A DNA stretch of 64,000 nt. It comes from Ruania alba. GTDB taxonomy: Bacteria; Actinomycetota; Actinomycetes; Actinomycetales; Beutenbergiaceae. The position numbers were made by a program, and so were the translations under genes. The stretch spans positions 2,232,001 through 2,296,000 of the forward strand of contig NZ_FNTX01000002.1 of the NCBI RefSeq assembly GCF_900105765.1, given 5' to 3'. The notes beneath the pieces were generated by a model. It made no database searches. It was given only the letters and a program-made list of their open reading frames with translations, and was not told the origin of the DNA. Shown in pieces: positions 17,616 to 26,250 of the stretch; within the stretch, counting starts at the first letter, position 1; each line of letters starts with the position of its first letter.

Positions 17616-18857
17616 TCAGTGCTCAGCGTCCACGCGGCACCACTCACTGCAGGGACGTACCGTACTCGGCCACGTGGCAGGGGCAAAGGCTGGCTGTCCG
17701 CCGAGCCCGACGTAGTAGTTGCTCGTGGGATGGTCTCCGTAGAGGGCACCGGCTGGTCGCCCCAGGATCAGATCGCGTTCGAGCCGGGTCTGGGCTCGAA
17801 GCCACATGTCGCCCATGAGACGGTCGTGCTCACTGCGGTACTTGTGCGCCCCACCCGGTGCGCGTGTCATCTCGCCGAGGGTGGGGCCGTCGCTCGTGTC
17901 GTAGAGGTCGACGCGTATGAACGCCGTTCCTATACACAGGGACAGGTGGCGGGCCACCTCCACCATTGCCTCGAGGTTCTGGGGGATCGGGACGCCCTTG
18001 TCGATCGGAGCGGTCGACTGCAATGACACATTGCCGAGGTCTTTGCCGTCAGACCAGAGAAATCGATATCGGACGGTGTCAGCCTGACCATGGCTGGTGA
18101 CCGAACGCAACAGGATCTGACCGACTTCACCGTAGAACGCGAAGATCTTGACGTCTTGCGGGATGTCTCCCTCCTGCCCTCGCGCCGTGATGAATTCTTC
18201 GGCGAAGTATGGCGGCCTTGCCCTCCGGTCCAGCTCGTGCAGCCGTGCCCGGAGATCAGCGACGGACATCGTTGTCGATCCACCCGCGATCGCATAGCTT
18301 TCGTCGTCGATGCGGTGAAGCGGGAACACTCCCTGACCGCCGGCGCCACCATCGGACTTGAGGACCAGGTCGTCCGGCAGTTCGCTGAAGTCGATCGAGT
18401 CGATGTCCGGCCATCGGTGCAAGATCAGGGGTGTGGCTACGCCGTGCGACTGGGCGAGGGTGTAGTTCCTGAGCTTTCTCGGAATCTGGCGCAAGGCGGT
18501 GACGAAATCAGTGTCCTCATGGGCAGCGCTCTGCACCCGAGTTCTCAGGGACAAGATCTCACGGCGGAAGGACGGATTGCGGTCATTCTCGCGCTCTTGC
18601 CGCCGATTCGCCTTGTCGCGCCGGAGTTGTCGTTCCTCGCCTTGCTCGATTTCTCGCTCAAGTGAGGCGACTCTGACTTCCAGATCCTGCACAGTTCGCC
18701 GCAGCCGCATAACCTGCCGGTGTCGCCGGGAAATGTCCACCCGCAACTCACGTAATTTCTCGTCGCGCCATCGAATGGCAGGAATCATCGCGCGCAGCGA
18801 TGCCTTGAGGGTCGTTACCACTTCCCTGTCCTCCTCTGGACTTGACCTGACGATCAT
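17616..18857 (-). CDS. TupA-like ATP-grasp ligase (PF14305-type) with coiled coil
   Basis: This 413-residue protein uses the ATG at 18857; the longer frame overlaps the divergent phosphomannomutase. The N-terminus (about 1-100) is a charged helical coiled coil (VTTLKASL through IEQGEERQL). The ATP-grasp region has IPRKLRNYTLAQSHG, ELPDDLVLKSDGGAGG (ATP-binding loop), YFAEEF, IPQDVKIFAFYGE and the metal-binding end RVDLYD...LGEMTRAPGG. TupA family proteins form an amide or peptide bond with ATP; Bacillus TupA is linked to teichuronopeptide, poly-glutamate attached to glucuronic acid. There is no obvious membrane helix. It converges with the gamma-glutamyl hydrolase-like gene. Confidence 0.85.
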   Translation of the reverse strand: MIVRSSPEEDREVVTTLKASLRAMIPAIRWRDEKLRELRVDISRRHRQVMRLRRTVQDLEVRVASLEREIEQGEERQLRRDKANRRQERENDRNPSFRREILSLRTRVQSAAHEDTDFVTALRQIPRKLRNYTLAQSHGVATPLILHRWPDIDSIDFSELPDDLVLKSDGGAGGQGVFPLHRIDDESYAIAGGSTTMSVADLRARLHELDRRARPPYFAEEFITARGQEGDIPQDVKIFAFYGEVGQILLRSVTSHGQADTVRYRFLWSDGKDLGNVSLQSTAPIDKGVPIPQNLEAMVEVARHLSLCIGTAFIRVDLYDTSDGPTLGEMTRAPGGAHKYRSEHDRLMGDMWLRAQTRLERDLILGRPAGALYGDHPTSNYYVGLGGQPAFAPATWPSTVRPCSEWCRVDAEH

Positions 18858-18945
18858 CCCATGAATGCTCTGTTGGCGAAGTGAATCCGGGACATGAATC
18901 AACGACTCCACCTGCGGTGGAGCGTGAGGCGGCAGGGTAGGCTCA

Positions 18946-20397
18946 GTGGCTGTGTCTGACCTCCAAGCCATCGTCAAGGCCTACGACGTCCGAGGCGTCG
19001 CCGGCGACCAGCTCGACGAGGACGCGGCGCGCGCTCTCGGCGCCGCGTTCGCCGACGTCGCGGCTGTGCCCGCCGGGAACGCCAGTATCGTTGTGGGGCA
19101 CGACATGCGCCCTTCCTCACCGTCACTGACCGCGGCGTTCGCCGATGGCGCTGCCTGGCGGGGGGTGGACGTGCTGCACATCGGGCTGTGCTCCACCGAC
19201 GGGCTCTACTACGCCTCGGGGTCGCGCGGTGTGCCCGGTGCGATGTTCACCGCCAGCCACAACCCGGCTCAGTACAACGGGATCAAGATGTGCCACGCCG
19301 GGGCACGCCCGGTCGGCCGTGGCACGGGTCTGGACGACGTGCAGCACCTCGCGCAGCAGTACCTCGATGAGGGTATCCCCGCAGCGGAGCGGCAGGGGAG
19401 CATGACCGAGGCTGACCTGCTCGGTGCGTATGCCCACCACCTACGCGAATTAGTCGGACTGGACGGCATCCGCCCGTTGAAGGTGGTGGTCGATGCAGGC
19501 AACGGCATGGCTGGGCTCACGGCGGGCGCCGTGTTGGGCACCGAGGCAGGGCTACCTGACCTCGGTCTCGACCTGGTGCCGATGTATTTCGAGCTGGACG
19601 GCACCTTTCCCAACCATGAGGCAAACCCGCTCGACCCAGCGAACCTCATTGATCTGCAGACTGCGGTGATCGCGGAGCAGGCCGACATCGGTCTGGCTTT
19701 CGACGGAGACGCCGACCGGTGCTTCGTGATCGACGAGCGCGGCGTGGCTGTGAGTCCCTCGGCTGTCACCGCGCTGGTCGGACTGCGCGAGTTGGAGAAG
19801 GAGAGCGCCGCAGGTCGCACTGGCACGGTGATCCACAACCTCATCACCTCCCGGGCGGTGCCGGAGCTGGTCGAAGCGGCAGGCGGCCGGGCGGTACAGA
19901 CTCGTGTGGGCCATTCCTTCATCAAGGCGCAGATGGCCGAGGAGAACGCGGTCTTCGGGGGTGAGCATTCCGCCCACTACTATTTCCGCGACTTCTGGTT
20001 CGCTGATACCGGGATGCTCGCCGCGCTGCACGTGCTGCATGCGCTGGGCTCGGGGACGGCCGCGCTGTCCGACCTGTCGGAGATCTACACCCCCTACTAC
20101 GGCTCCGGGGAGATCAACTCCCGGGTGAGCGAGCCCGAGCAGGCGATCGCCAGGGTGCGGGACGCCTTCGCCGAGGACATTGCCTCCGGCGTCGTGCAGG
20201 TCGAGGAGTTCGACGGCGTCACGTTCAGCCACTGGGACGCGGCACCGCGGTGGTGGTTCAACCTGCGCTCCTCCAACACCGAGCCGCTGCTGCGCCTCAA
20301 CGTGGAGGCGCACGACGAGGACATCCTCGCCAAGATCACCGACGGGGTGCTCGCCGTCGTCCGCGAGGGTCAGGACGAGGAGGAGACCGATGACTAA
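18946..20397 (+). CDS. manB: phosphomannomutase/phosphoglucomutase
   Basis: This 483-residue alpha-D-phosphohexomutase converts mannose-6-phosphate to mannose-1-phosphate (or the glucose pair). The phosphoserine is S104 in TASHNPAQYNG, the Mg2+ loop is DGDADR from D253, and the sugar loop GGEHSAHYYF and the phosphate-binding end LRSSNTEPLLRLN are present. All four domains are complete. The start is GTG at 18946 (GTG at 18952 also possible). It supplies GDP-mannose precursors with ManA. Its last codons overlap the Trm112-like gene by eight bases. In M. tuberculosis the orthologue is Rv3257c. Confidence 0.95.
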   Translation: MAVSDLQAIVKAYDVRGVAGDQLDEDAARALGAAFADVAAVPAGNASIVVGHDMRPSSPSLTAAFADGAAWRGVDVLHIGLCSTDGLYYASGSRGVPGAMFTASHNPAQYNGIKMCHAGARPVGRGTGLDDVQHLAQQYLDEGIPAAERQGSMTEADLLGAYAHHLRELVGLDGIRPLKVVVDAGNGMAGLTAGAVLGTEAGLPDLGLDLVPMYFELDGTFPNHEANPLDPANLIDLQTAVIAEQADIGLAFDGDADRCFVIDERGVAVSPSAVTALVGLRELEKESAAGRTGTVIHNLITSRAVPELVEAAGGRAVQTRVGHSFIKAQMAEENAVFGGEHSAHYYFRDFWFADTGMLAALHVLHALGSGTAALSDLSEIYTPYYGSGEINSRVSEPEQAIARVRDAFAEDIASGVVQVEEFDGVTFSHWDAAPRWWFNLRSSNTEPLLRLNVEAHDEDILAKITDGVLAVVREGQDEEETDD

Positions 20398-20596
20398 CCC
20401 GGCCGCGATACAGCCCGTCGACGAGAGCCTGCTGGCCATCCTGAGGTGCCCGGTCACCGGTGCCCGGCTACGCCCTGGCGCCATGCCCGACGGCGGGCCT
20501 GCCCTGATCAGCGAGCACCCGGAGCGTCCGCTCGCCTATCCGGTGCGATCGGGCGTGCCGATCCTGCTGGCGCATGAGAGTGTCGCCCTGAACTGA
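20390..20596 (+). CDS. Trm112 family protein
   Basis: This small protein of 68 residues has the Trm112/YcaR-like pattern: LLAILRCPVTGARL near the N-terminus, then RPLAYPVRSGVPILL near the C-terminus. Only one of the usual zinc-ribbon cysteines remains (LRCP), as is common in bacterial members. Trm112 proteins are partners that stabilise methyltransferases; the actinobacterial one is conserved next to phosphomannomutase. The ATG at 20390 lies within the end of manB, so translation is coupled. In many actinobacteria a SIS-domain isomerase follows; here only about 160 non-coding bases separate it from the convergent TupA-like gene. Confidence 0.85.
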   Translation: MTNPAAIQPVDESLLAILRCPVTGARLRPGAMPDGGPALISEHPERPLAYPVRSGVPILLAHESVALN

Positions 20597-20754
20597 CATC
20601 GGGGCCACCAGTTCGGCTACGGCCGTGCCCGGTACGTGACTGCGTTCATCGTTCCATCATCCCGTTCGCCCTCGGCGGCTGTTTCGCCTTGCATGAGGGC
20701 GGCACCGACGCCGCCGCCGTGGCAGGAGCGATCGACCGGCTGAACTGGACGCCG

Positions 20755-21936
20755 TCAGGTCCTGCCACTCCCAGGGCGACACCACTGCTCACAGGGTGCG
20801 GTGCGCACTAACCACGACCGAGGGTCCGCCGCACGTGAGACGTGACCGGACGGGTACCTGTTCGGCGCGTGGTGCGGTCCGTGCAGCACTCCGTAGGGCC
20901 GGCCCCGGGCCAGGTCCTTGGCGAGGTCGTGGTCGCCCTGCAGCCAGGTCGTCCCCATCGCGCGGTCCAGCGCGGGATGGAACCGTTGCGGGCCACCCGG
21001 TGCCCGGGTGATTTCTCCCAGCACAGGTCCGCCAAGGGCGTCGTAGAGGTCGACGCGGGAGAAGCCCAACCCGACTGCGCGGGAAAGGTGCCGAGCGGCG
21101 TCGAGCATCTCCTCGAGCTGGGTGGGGACGGCGATGCTCTGGTCGACCGTGAACGCACCGCCCGGTTCGAGGATCTCGTCACCACCGGCGTCGAGGAACC
21201 GGTAGCGGCAAGTGTCGAGTGCCGTGGGGTGGTCGATGTGGCGCAGCATGACGAGCAGGATGCGACCGTAACTGGCATAGATCTTCACATCCTCGGGGAT
21301 CCGGCCGGTCTGGCCGTGGACCTCGATCACACCTTCGGCGAAGAACGGGGGCCGGAATGAGCGGGTCGGTTTCTCGGACGCCATGGCGACGAACTCGGCC
21401 CTCGACATCGGCTCGGTGGCGCCGTCGATCAGGTATTGGTCGGAGCCGACCCGGGTCATGATGAACACCCCGTGCCCCCCGGCGCCACCGTCGGACTTGA
21501 ACACGAACTCGTCCGGGAGATCGTCCAGGCGGACTTCCGCTAGTGTCTCCCACACCTGATAGACCGTCGGAGTGTCGATGCCGTGGGACGCGGCGAGCTG
21601 GTAATTGCGGAGTTTTCGCGGGATCTTCATCAGTGGTGTCCACGCCTTCGGGTCGCGCCGGACGGCCATGTCGCACTCCTGCCGGAGCAGGAGCAGGTGG
21701 CGACGGAACGAGGGCGCGTCCTCCGCGGAAGGGCCGGCAGCTCGGGGGCGCTGCTGAGCCTGCTGCTGCGCGCTGCCCTCGCGGCTATGGGGCTGGGCAT
21801 GTTCAGCGAGCCTCGAGCGCAACTGAGCCGTCTCGGCCCGCAGCGCCCGGATCATGTTCTGTTGTGCTCGGAGCTTGTCGTCGCGCCAGGTCAACACTGG
21901 GATCGACGTCCGCGCCCATGCCTTCAGCCCTCGCAT
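20755..21936 (-). CDS. TupA-like ATP-grasp ligase
   Basis: This 393-residue protein starts at the ATG at 21936 (the longer frame to 22053 overlaps the glycosyltransferase). The N-terminal ~95 residues are helical and Gln/Arg rich. The ATP-grasp core has IPRKLRNYQLAASHG, LPDEFVFKSDGGAGG, FFAEGVIEV, IPEDVKIYASYG and RVDLYD...LGEITRAPGG, and it ends with an EQWCR motif shared with the other three paralogues. It likely forms an ATP-dependent amide bond on a wall-polymer precursor in the cytoplasm. It is the last gene of the minus-strand exporter operon, 73 bases after the glycosyltransferase stop. Substrates unknown. Confidence 0.85.
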   Translation of the reverse strand: MRGLKAWARTSIPVLTWRDDKLRAQQNMIRALRAETAQLRSRLAEHAQPHSREGSAQQQAQQRPRAAGPSAEDAPSFRRHLLLLRQECDMAVRRDPKAWTPLMKIPRKLRNYQLAASHGIDTPTVYQVWETLAEVRLDDLPDEFVFKSDGGAGGHGVFIMTRVGSDQYLIDGATEPMSRAEFVAMASEKPTRSFRPPFFAEGVIEVHGQTGRIPEDVKIYASYGRILLVMLRHIDHPTALDTCRYRFLDAGGDEILEPGGAFTVDQSIAVPTQLEEMLDAARHLSRAVGLGFSRVDLYDALGGPVLGEITRAPGGPQRFHPALDRAMGTTWLQGDHDLAKDLARGRPYGVLHGPHHAPNRYPSGHVSRAADPRSWLVRTAPCEQWCRPGSGRT

Positions 21937-22009
21937 GGCTGGATCGTTGCATACTGCTCGTGACGGCAGAGGATCGTGCGACCCGAGGCGATGAACGTTC
22001 GCCTCGCAT

Positions 22010-23128
22010 TCACCTCCGTGCCACGTCCGCGATCGTCTTGGCGAACTCTGCACCGTCCCGGTGCCAGTTCACCTCGGCCGCCACGTACCGGTACCCGGAG
22101 ATTGCCATGGCCCGCCGTCGCTCCGGATCACGGGCGAGTTCTCGGAGGGCGGCCGCCGTCGCGAGCACATCGCCGAACGGGACCACCACGCCGCCGCCAG
22201 ACGTGCGGACGAGGGCGGCCGAACTCTCATTCGGTGTCGTGACCGCGGGTACCCCGTGCGCGAGGTACTCGGCGATCTTCGTGGGCAGCGAGCGCGAGTA
22301 GTTCGGCTGGTCGTGCAGCAGTGCCAGCCCTGCGAGCGCTCCATCGAGCAGCTGAACGGCGTCGTCATTGGGGACGAAGCCGAGCCAGGTCAGCTCTCCA
22401 CGATGCTGTGCGGCCTCCAACTCGGGCTGTATGGTCGCGTCCGCCGTCCCGATCAGGACCAGCTCCAGCTCGGGGACGAGTCGGGCAAGGGTGATCATCT
22501 CGCGCCCACCACGAGCTATTGTGATGTTGCCGAGGTACACCACACGTTCGGTACCTGACGGTTGTGGAGGCGTAGCGGGCACCCAGTTCGAGTTGGGGAC
22601 GACCGGGTGCGTGGTCCGGAACCGCTCGGCGTAGCTGTGCTCGGCCAGGAGTAGCGTGTACCGCCGCTCGGCGAGCTGTTCGGTGAGTCGCACCAGCGCC
22701 CGCAACGGTCGGCGCAGCAGGTCCGGGATCCACTCGCGCATCCCGATCGCCGCGCCAGTGTCCTCGTGCACGTCCCACACCACCCGACCGACCCGGGGGC
22801 CCAGCCCGGTCACCGAGAGCAGCAGGTCGGGGTCGTGCACCAGCACCACGTCCGCGCCCGCGCCGGCGCGGCGGATCACCTGGCGGGCACGGACTACCGC
22901 CCCGAGCCGGCGCCGTCCGCTCGCGCGCGGAACGTCGATGCCACGCACCCCTGATGGCGGCGTGCGCCCGAAGGCCTCGAACGGGGCCGCGTAGGTCACC
23001 TGCATCCCCGCGGCAAGCAGTGCAGGGATCTGCCGGTGCCGGATCCTGGCGTCCTCGGGGTCGTGCACCACGGTGACCACCAACACCCGCAGCGGTCTGG
23101 AGGAGGCAGCTGGGCTCGGTGCGGTCAT
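22010..23128 (-). CDS. GT4-type glycosyltransferase (GT-B fold)
   Basis: This 372-residue GT-B enzyme has an N-terminal Rossmann half beginning LRVLVVTVVHDPEDARI. The C-terminal half has VVYLGNITIARGG, LVLIGTAD, LTWLGFVP and the donor-binding stretch SLPTKIAEYLAHGVPAV. The ATG at 23128 follows the ABC ATPase stop by one base, so it belongs to the operon. The family adds a sugar from an NDP-donor to a lipid-linked acceptor before export. The EX7E-type motif is replaced by a TKIAEY pattern seen in many actinobacterial polymer transferases. Donor unknown. Confidence 0.85.
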   Translation of the reverse strand: MTAPSPAASSRPLRVLVVTVVHDPEDARIRHRQIPALLAAGMQVTYAAPFEAFGRTPPSGVRGIDVPRASGRRRLGAVVRARQVIRRAGAGADVVLVHDPDLLLSVTGLGPRVGRVVWDVHEDTGAAIGMREWIPDLLRRPLRALVRLTEQLAERRYTLLLAEHSYAERFRTTHPVVPNSNWVPATPPQPSGTERVVYLGNITIARGGREMITLARLVPELELVLIGTADATIQPELEAAQHRGELTWLGFVPNDDAVQLLDGALAGLALLHDQPNYSRSLPTKIAEYLAHGVPAVTTPNESSAALVRTSGGGVVVPFGDVLATAAALRELARDPERRRAMAISGYRYVAAEVNWHRDGAEFAKTIADVARR

Positions 23129-23129
23129 C

Positions 23130-23999
23130 TCACGACTTCTTCTGCAGTGCTTTCCGGTACTCGGCGACGACCTCACGGGCAGGGCCGTCCGCAAGCATGC
23201 GGCCCTGGTCCAGCCAGATCGCGCGGTCACACATGCGCTCGATCGACTGCGTGGAGTGACTCACCAGGAAGACCGTGCCGGCATGCTCCCGGATCTCCTC
23301 GATTTTGGCTCGGCTTCGGTTCCGGAACGCGGCGTCACCGGTCGCGAGCGCCTCGTCGATCATCAGGATGTCCGGGATGGCGGCCGTGGAGATCGCGAAC
23401 CGGAGCCGTGCAGCCATTCCCGAGCTGTAGGCCTTCATCGGCAGGTTGATGAAGTCCCCGATACCGGCGAACTCGACGATGTCATCGAAGCGCTCACGCA
23501 CCTGGTCCGGCGTGAGCCCGAGCGCTAGGCCACCGATCATCACGTTCCGCGCTCCGGTCAGCGCGGGAACCAAGGCCGCGTTCACGCCCAACAGTGCCGT
23601 GGTGCCGTCGACGAAGACGCGTCCTTCGCTGATGGGCATCAGCCCGGCGACAGCCCGCAGCAGGGTACTTTTTCCTGCTCCGTTCATCCCGATCAGGCCC
23701 ACCGACTCGCCGTGCCTGGCCACGAACGAGACGCCACGCACGGCGTGCACCTCGGTGACGGCCCCCACGTGCGCACGAGATCTGTTCACCAGGCGCCGCA
23801 GGCGGCCCATCTCGCCCGCGGTGCTCTGTCGCCCACCGAACACGCGGTACTTCACGTGCACGTCGTCGGCGATCACCGCGGGGGTGCCAGGCGCCGGGGG
23901 AGGCGCCTGTGGCGGGGCCGGCGCACCCGAGTCCTCGACATCGAGGTCGTCGGCCTCGTGGTCGATCTCGTCGAACTCGCGGTCATCAGTCGCGGCCAT
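23130..23999 (-). CDS. polysaccharide/teichoic acid ABC exporter ATPase (TagH/Wzt type)
   Basis: This 289-residue ATPase has an acidic, Pro/Ala-rich N-terminal extension (about 1-40), then Walker A GMNGAGKST (104-112), signature YSSGMAARL, Walker B ILMIDEAL and the H-loop in VSHST. The short extended start VIADDVHVKYRVFGG is typical of TagH/Wzt-type transporters, as is the insertion between the first strand and Walker A. There is no C-terminal glycan-binding domain. It energises export of an undecaprenyl-linked polymer across the membrane with the permease at 24870, overlapping it by 14 bases. Confidence 0.9.
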   Translation of the reverse strand: MAATDDREFDEIDHEADDLDVEDSGAPAPPQAPPPAPGTPAVIADDVHVKYRVFGGRQSTAGEMGRLRRLVNRSRAHVGAVTEVHAVRGVSFVARHGESVGLIGMNGAGKSTLLRAVAGLMPISEGRVFVDGTTALLGVNAALVPALTGARNVMIGGLALGLTPDQVRERFDDIVEFAGIGDFINLPMKAYSSGMAARLRFAISTAAIPDILMIDEALATGDAAFRNRSRAKIEEIREHAGTVFLVSHSTQSIERMCDRAIWLDQGRMLADGPAREVVAEYRKALQKKS

Positions 24000-24870
24000 A
24001 GCGATCCTCCGCCTGCCAGAAGACGATGAAGCCGATGACTGCTGCGCCGACCGCCCATCCGGCGCCCATCAGCCACTGGTCGAGCTGTGGTGTGAACTCC
24101 GTGAGCACACTCGACCGGACCAGTGTGAGATAGAGAGCGACCGGCTGGTATTCCATGACGGCTTGGAGCGTGCCCGGAACCGGCGTGGCACCAATGAGGA
24201 AGAACACACCGGAGACGTAACGTAGCAGCCTGATGGCCACGGGGATTAGGTTGCGGAGATCCCGGGCTGCGACCACGAGGCGCGCGGCGATCATCGCGAC
24301 CCCGGCTGAGAACAGGAAGAACATCAGTACCGCGACCGGGAGAAGGAGCCAGGACCAACTGATCGCTTGTTCGGTAATCAGCACGATCACCAGCATGACG
24401 CCCAAGGCGGGCATCAACGCTATGGCTTCGGCCAGTGCGACAGAGACCGGCAGGATCGCGCGGGGGAAGTGCAGCGCCCGAACAAGTTGCATGTTGCTGG
24501 TGATTGCCGTGGATCCGGACGTGATGGTGGCCGCCATGGCCGAGAAGATGAAGACTCCCACCGTCAGGAATCCAGGATAGTTCTCCACACCGTCGGTGGC
24601 GCGCGGGATCAAGTAGTTGAACACGACGAAGTAGACGACCGCGAGTGTGAGCGGGCTGAGCACCGCCCACACCTGACCGAGGTAGTTGTTCTGGTTCTTC
24701 CCGTAGGTGCGTGAACTCGCCATCGTCCACAGGAACGCCCGGCGTTCCCACAACTGGCGCATGTACTCGCCCAGCCGCGGCCGGCCACCGATCGGTCGCA
24801 GACCGTGCTCGGCGGCCAGGGCGGCCAGCTCCGAGAGCGGTGCCTGCCGTGCTGGCCTGCGCCGGCTCAC
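23986..24870 (-). CDS. polysaccharide/teichoic acid ABC exporter permease (TagG/Wzm type)
   Basis: This 294-residue ABC-2 type permease has a cytoplasmic N-terminus, the amphipathic segment YGKNQNNYLGQVWAVLSPL and six hydrophobic helices. The family segment LHFPRAILPVSVALAEAI is clear. It forms the membrane channel for a lipid-linked glycopolymer together with the ATPase that follows. Its start overlaps the nucleotide-sugar dehydrogenase stop by four bases. The exporter shows that at least one polymer of this locus is completed in the cytoplasm before export, unlike a Wzx/Wzy system. No flippase or Wzy polymerase was seen in the window. Confidence 0.9.
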   Translation of the reverse strand: MSRRRPARQAPLSELAALAAEHGLRPIGGRPRLGEYMRQLWERRAFLWTMASSRTYGKNQNNYLGQVWAVLSPLTLAVVYFVVFNYLIPRATDGVENYPGFLTVGVFIFSAMAATITSGSTAITSNMQLVRALHFPRAILPVSVALAEAIALMPALGVMLVIVLITEQAISWSWLLLPVAVLMFFLFSAGVAMIAARLVVAARDLRNLIPVAIRLLRYVSGVFFLIGATPVPGTLQAVMEYQPVALYLTLVRSSVLTEFTPQLDQWLMGAGWAVGAAVIGFIVFWQAEDRYGRD

Positions 24871-26141
24871 AGCCGGTGCACCTCCGGCTGCGTGGTGACT
24901 CCCCGGGTGTCGAAGAACCGTTGGGCGGCGGAGGTGAGCGTGTCCAAGTCGTAGCTGGCGTGATTCTGCACCAGGATCACCAGGTCCGCTGCCTGGACTG
25001 CGTCGTCCAGGTCCGGCACTCGCTCCAGGGACTGGGAAGTGGCGGGGCCGTGCCCGAGATGCCAGGTGTGCACGTTCGGGTCGTGGAACGAGACCTCGGC
25101 CCCGCCGGAGATCAGGTGCTCGGCAAGTGGCACAGCAGGGGACTCACGCTGGTCGGCGATGTTCGCCTTGTACGTGACACCCAGCAGCAGCACGTTCGCA
25201 CCTCGGAGGGCCTTGGCATCCTCGTTGAGCAGGTCCTGCGCGCGGCGGGTCACGTAGGCCGGCATCCCGGAGTTCACTTCCTGTGCGAGCTCGACGAACC
25301 GGAACGGATAGCCGAGGCGGGTGCGCACCGTGTAGCTGAGGTAGTTCGGGTCGATCGGAATGCAATGCCCACCCACACCCGGCCCCGGGTAGAAGGCTTG
25401 GAAGCCGAATGGTTTGGTCTTCGCCATGTCGATCACGTTCCACAGATCGATCCCGAGCTCGTGGCAGAACCTGGCCATCTCGTTCACCAGCGCGATGTTG
25501 ATGTGCCGGTACGTGTTCTCCAGGAGCTTGGACGTCTCGGCCTCACGAGTTCCCTTGGCGGGAACGACTGTGTCGATGAAGCGTGAGTAGAAGGCGGTGG
25601 CCTTCTCCGTGCACGCAGGGGAGACGCCGCCGACCACCTTCGGCGTGTTCTTGATGCCATAGATGGCGTTGCCGGGGTCGATCCGCTCGGGGGAGAAGGC
25701 CAGGTGAACGTCCGTGCCGACCTGGAGACCGCCGTCTTCCAGCACTGGCTGCACGATCTCTTCGGTGGTGCCGGGCCAGGTGGTGGACTCCAGCACGACC
25801 AGCAGGCCCGGGTGCACGTGCCGCGCAATCGTCCCGACGGCCCCGGTGACGGCGCCCAGGTCCGGAGCGCCGTCCTGGGCAAGCGGGGTGGGAACACAGA
25901 CGACGACGACGTCTGCCTCGTCGATCACGGCTTCGTCGGTGGTCGCCCGGAAGCCGGCAGACAGCATCTCCGTGATGTCCTCGTCGCTCAGATCATCGAT
26001 GTGGGAACGGCCGAGGTTCAGGCCCTCCACCACCGGAGCGCTGATGTCGAACCCGACGACTGCCAGGCCTTGGCGTGCTGCCTCTTGAGCGAGGGGAAGG
26101 CCGACATAGCCGAGACCCAGAACGACGACATCTACTGACAC
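24867..26141 (-). CDS. nucleotide sugar 6-dehydrogenase (UDP-GlcNAc/ManNAc type)
   Basis: This 424-residue enzyme has GLGYVGLPLA (NAD site), ESTTWPGTTE, the FSPERIDPG stretch, the dimer helix TYRHINIALVNEM and GGHCIPIDP with the catalytic Cys. The FSPERIDPG and GGHCIPIDP motifs point to the WbpA/WecC branch that makes UDP-N-acetyl-hexosaminuronic acids, rather than UDP-glucose dehydrogenase. It is intact, unlike the related gene at 3866. It leads the export operon (dehydrogenase, permease, ATPase, GT4, TupA-like), 109 bases downstream of the GT2 gene. Confidence 0.9.
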   Translation of the reverse strand: MSVDVVVLGLGYVGLPLAQEAARQGLAVVGFDISAPVVEGLNLGRSHIDDLSDEDITEMLSAGFRATTDEAVIDEADVVVVCVPTPLAQDGAPDLGAVTGAVGTIARHVHPGLLVVLESTTWPGTTEEIVQPVLEDGGLQVGTDVHLAFSPERIDPGNAIYGIKNTPKVVGGVSPACTEKATAFYSRFIDTVVPAKGTREAETSKLLENTYRHINIALVNEMARFCHELGIDLWNVIDMAKTKPFGFQAFYPGPGVGGHCIPIDPNYLSYTVRTRLGYPFRFVELAQEVNSGMPAYVTRRAQDLLNEDAKALRGANVLLLGVTYKANIADQRESPAVPLAEHLISGGAEVSFHDPNVHTWHLGHGPATSQSLERVPDLDDAVQAADLVILVQNHASYDLDTLTSAAQRFFDTRGVTTQPEVHRL

Positions 26142-26250
26142 TGAACTGCTCCCTCAGACGATGAGTGCGTCGATGACCGCACGCGGACAGCATACGGGGC
26201 ACAGGTCAATGCAGAAGGACAACCACGTCCCACCCTGTCGCGGCGTTCGT

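Noticed and set aside
20597-20754. Possible remnant of a SIS-domain isomerase after Trm112.
   Set aside because: A short open stretch exists on the plus strand, but I recognise no motif; too short to support a pseudogene call.
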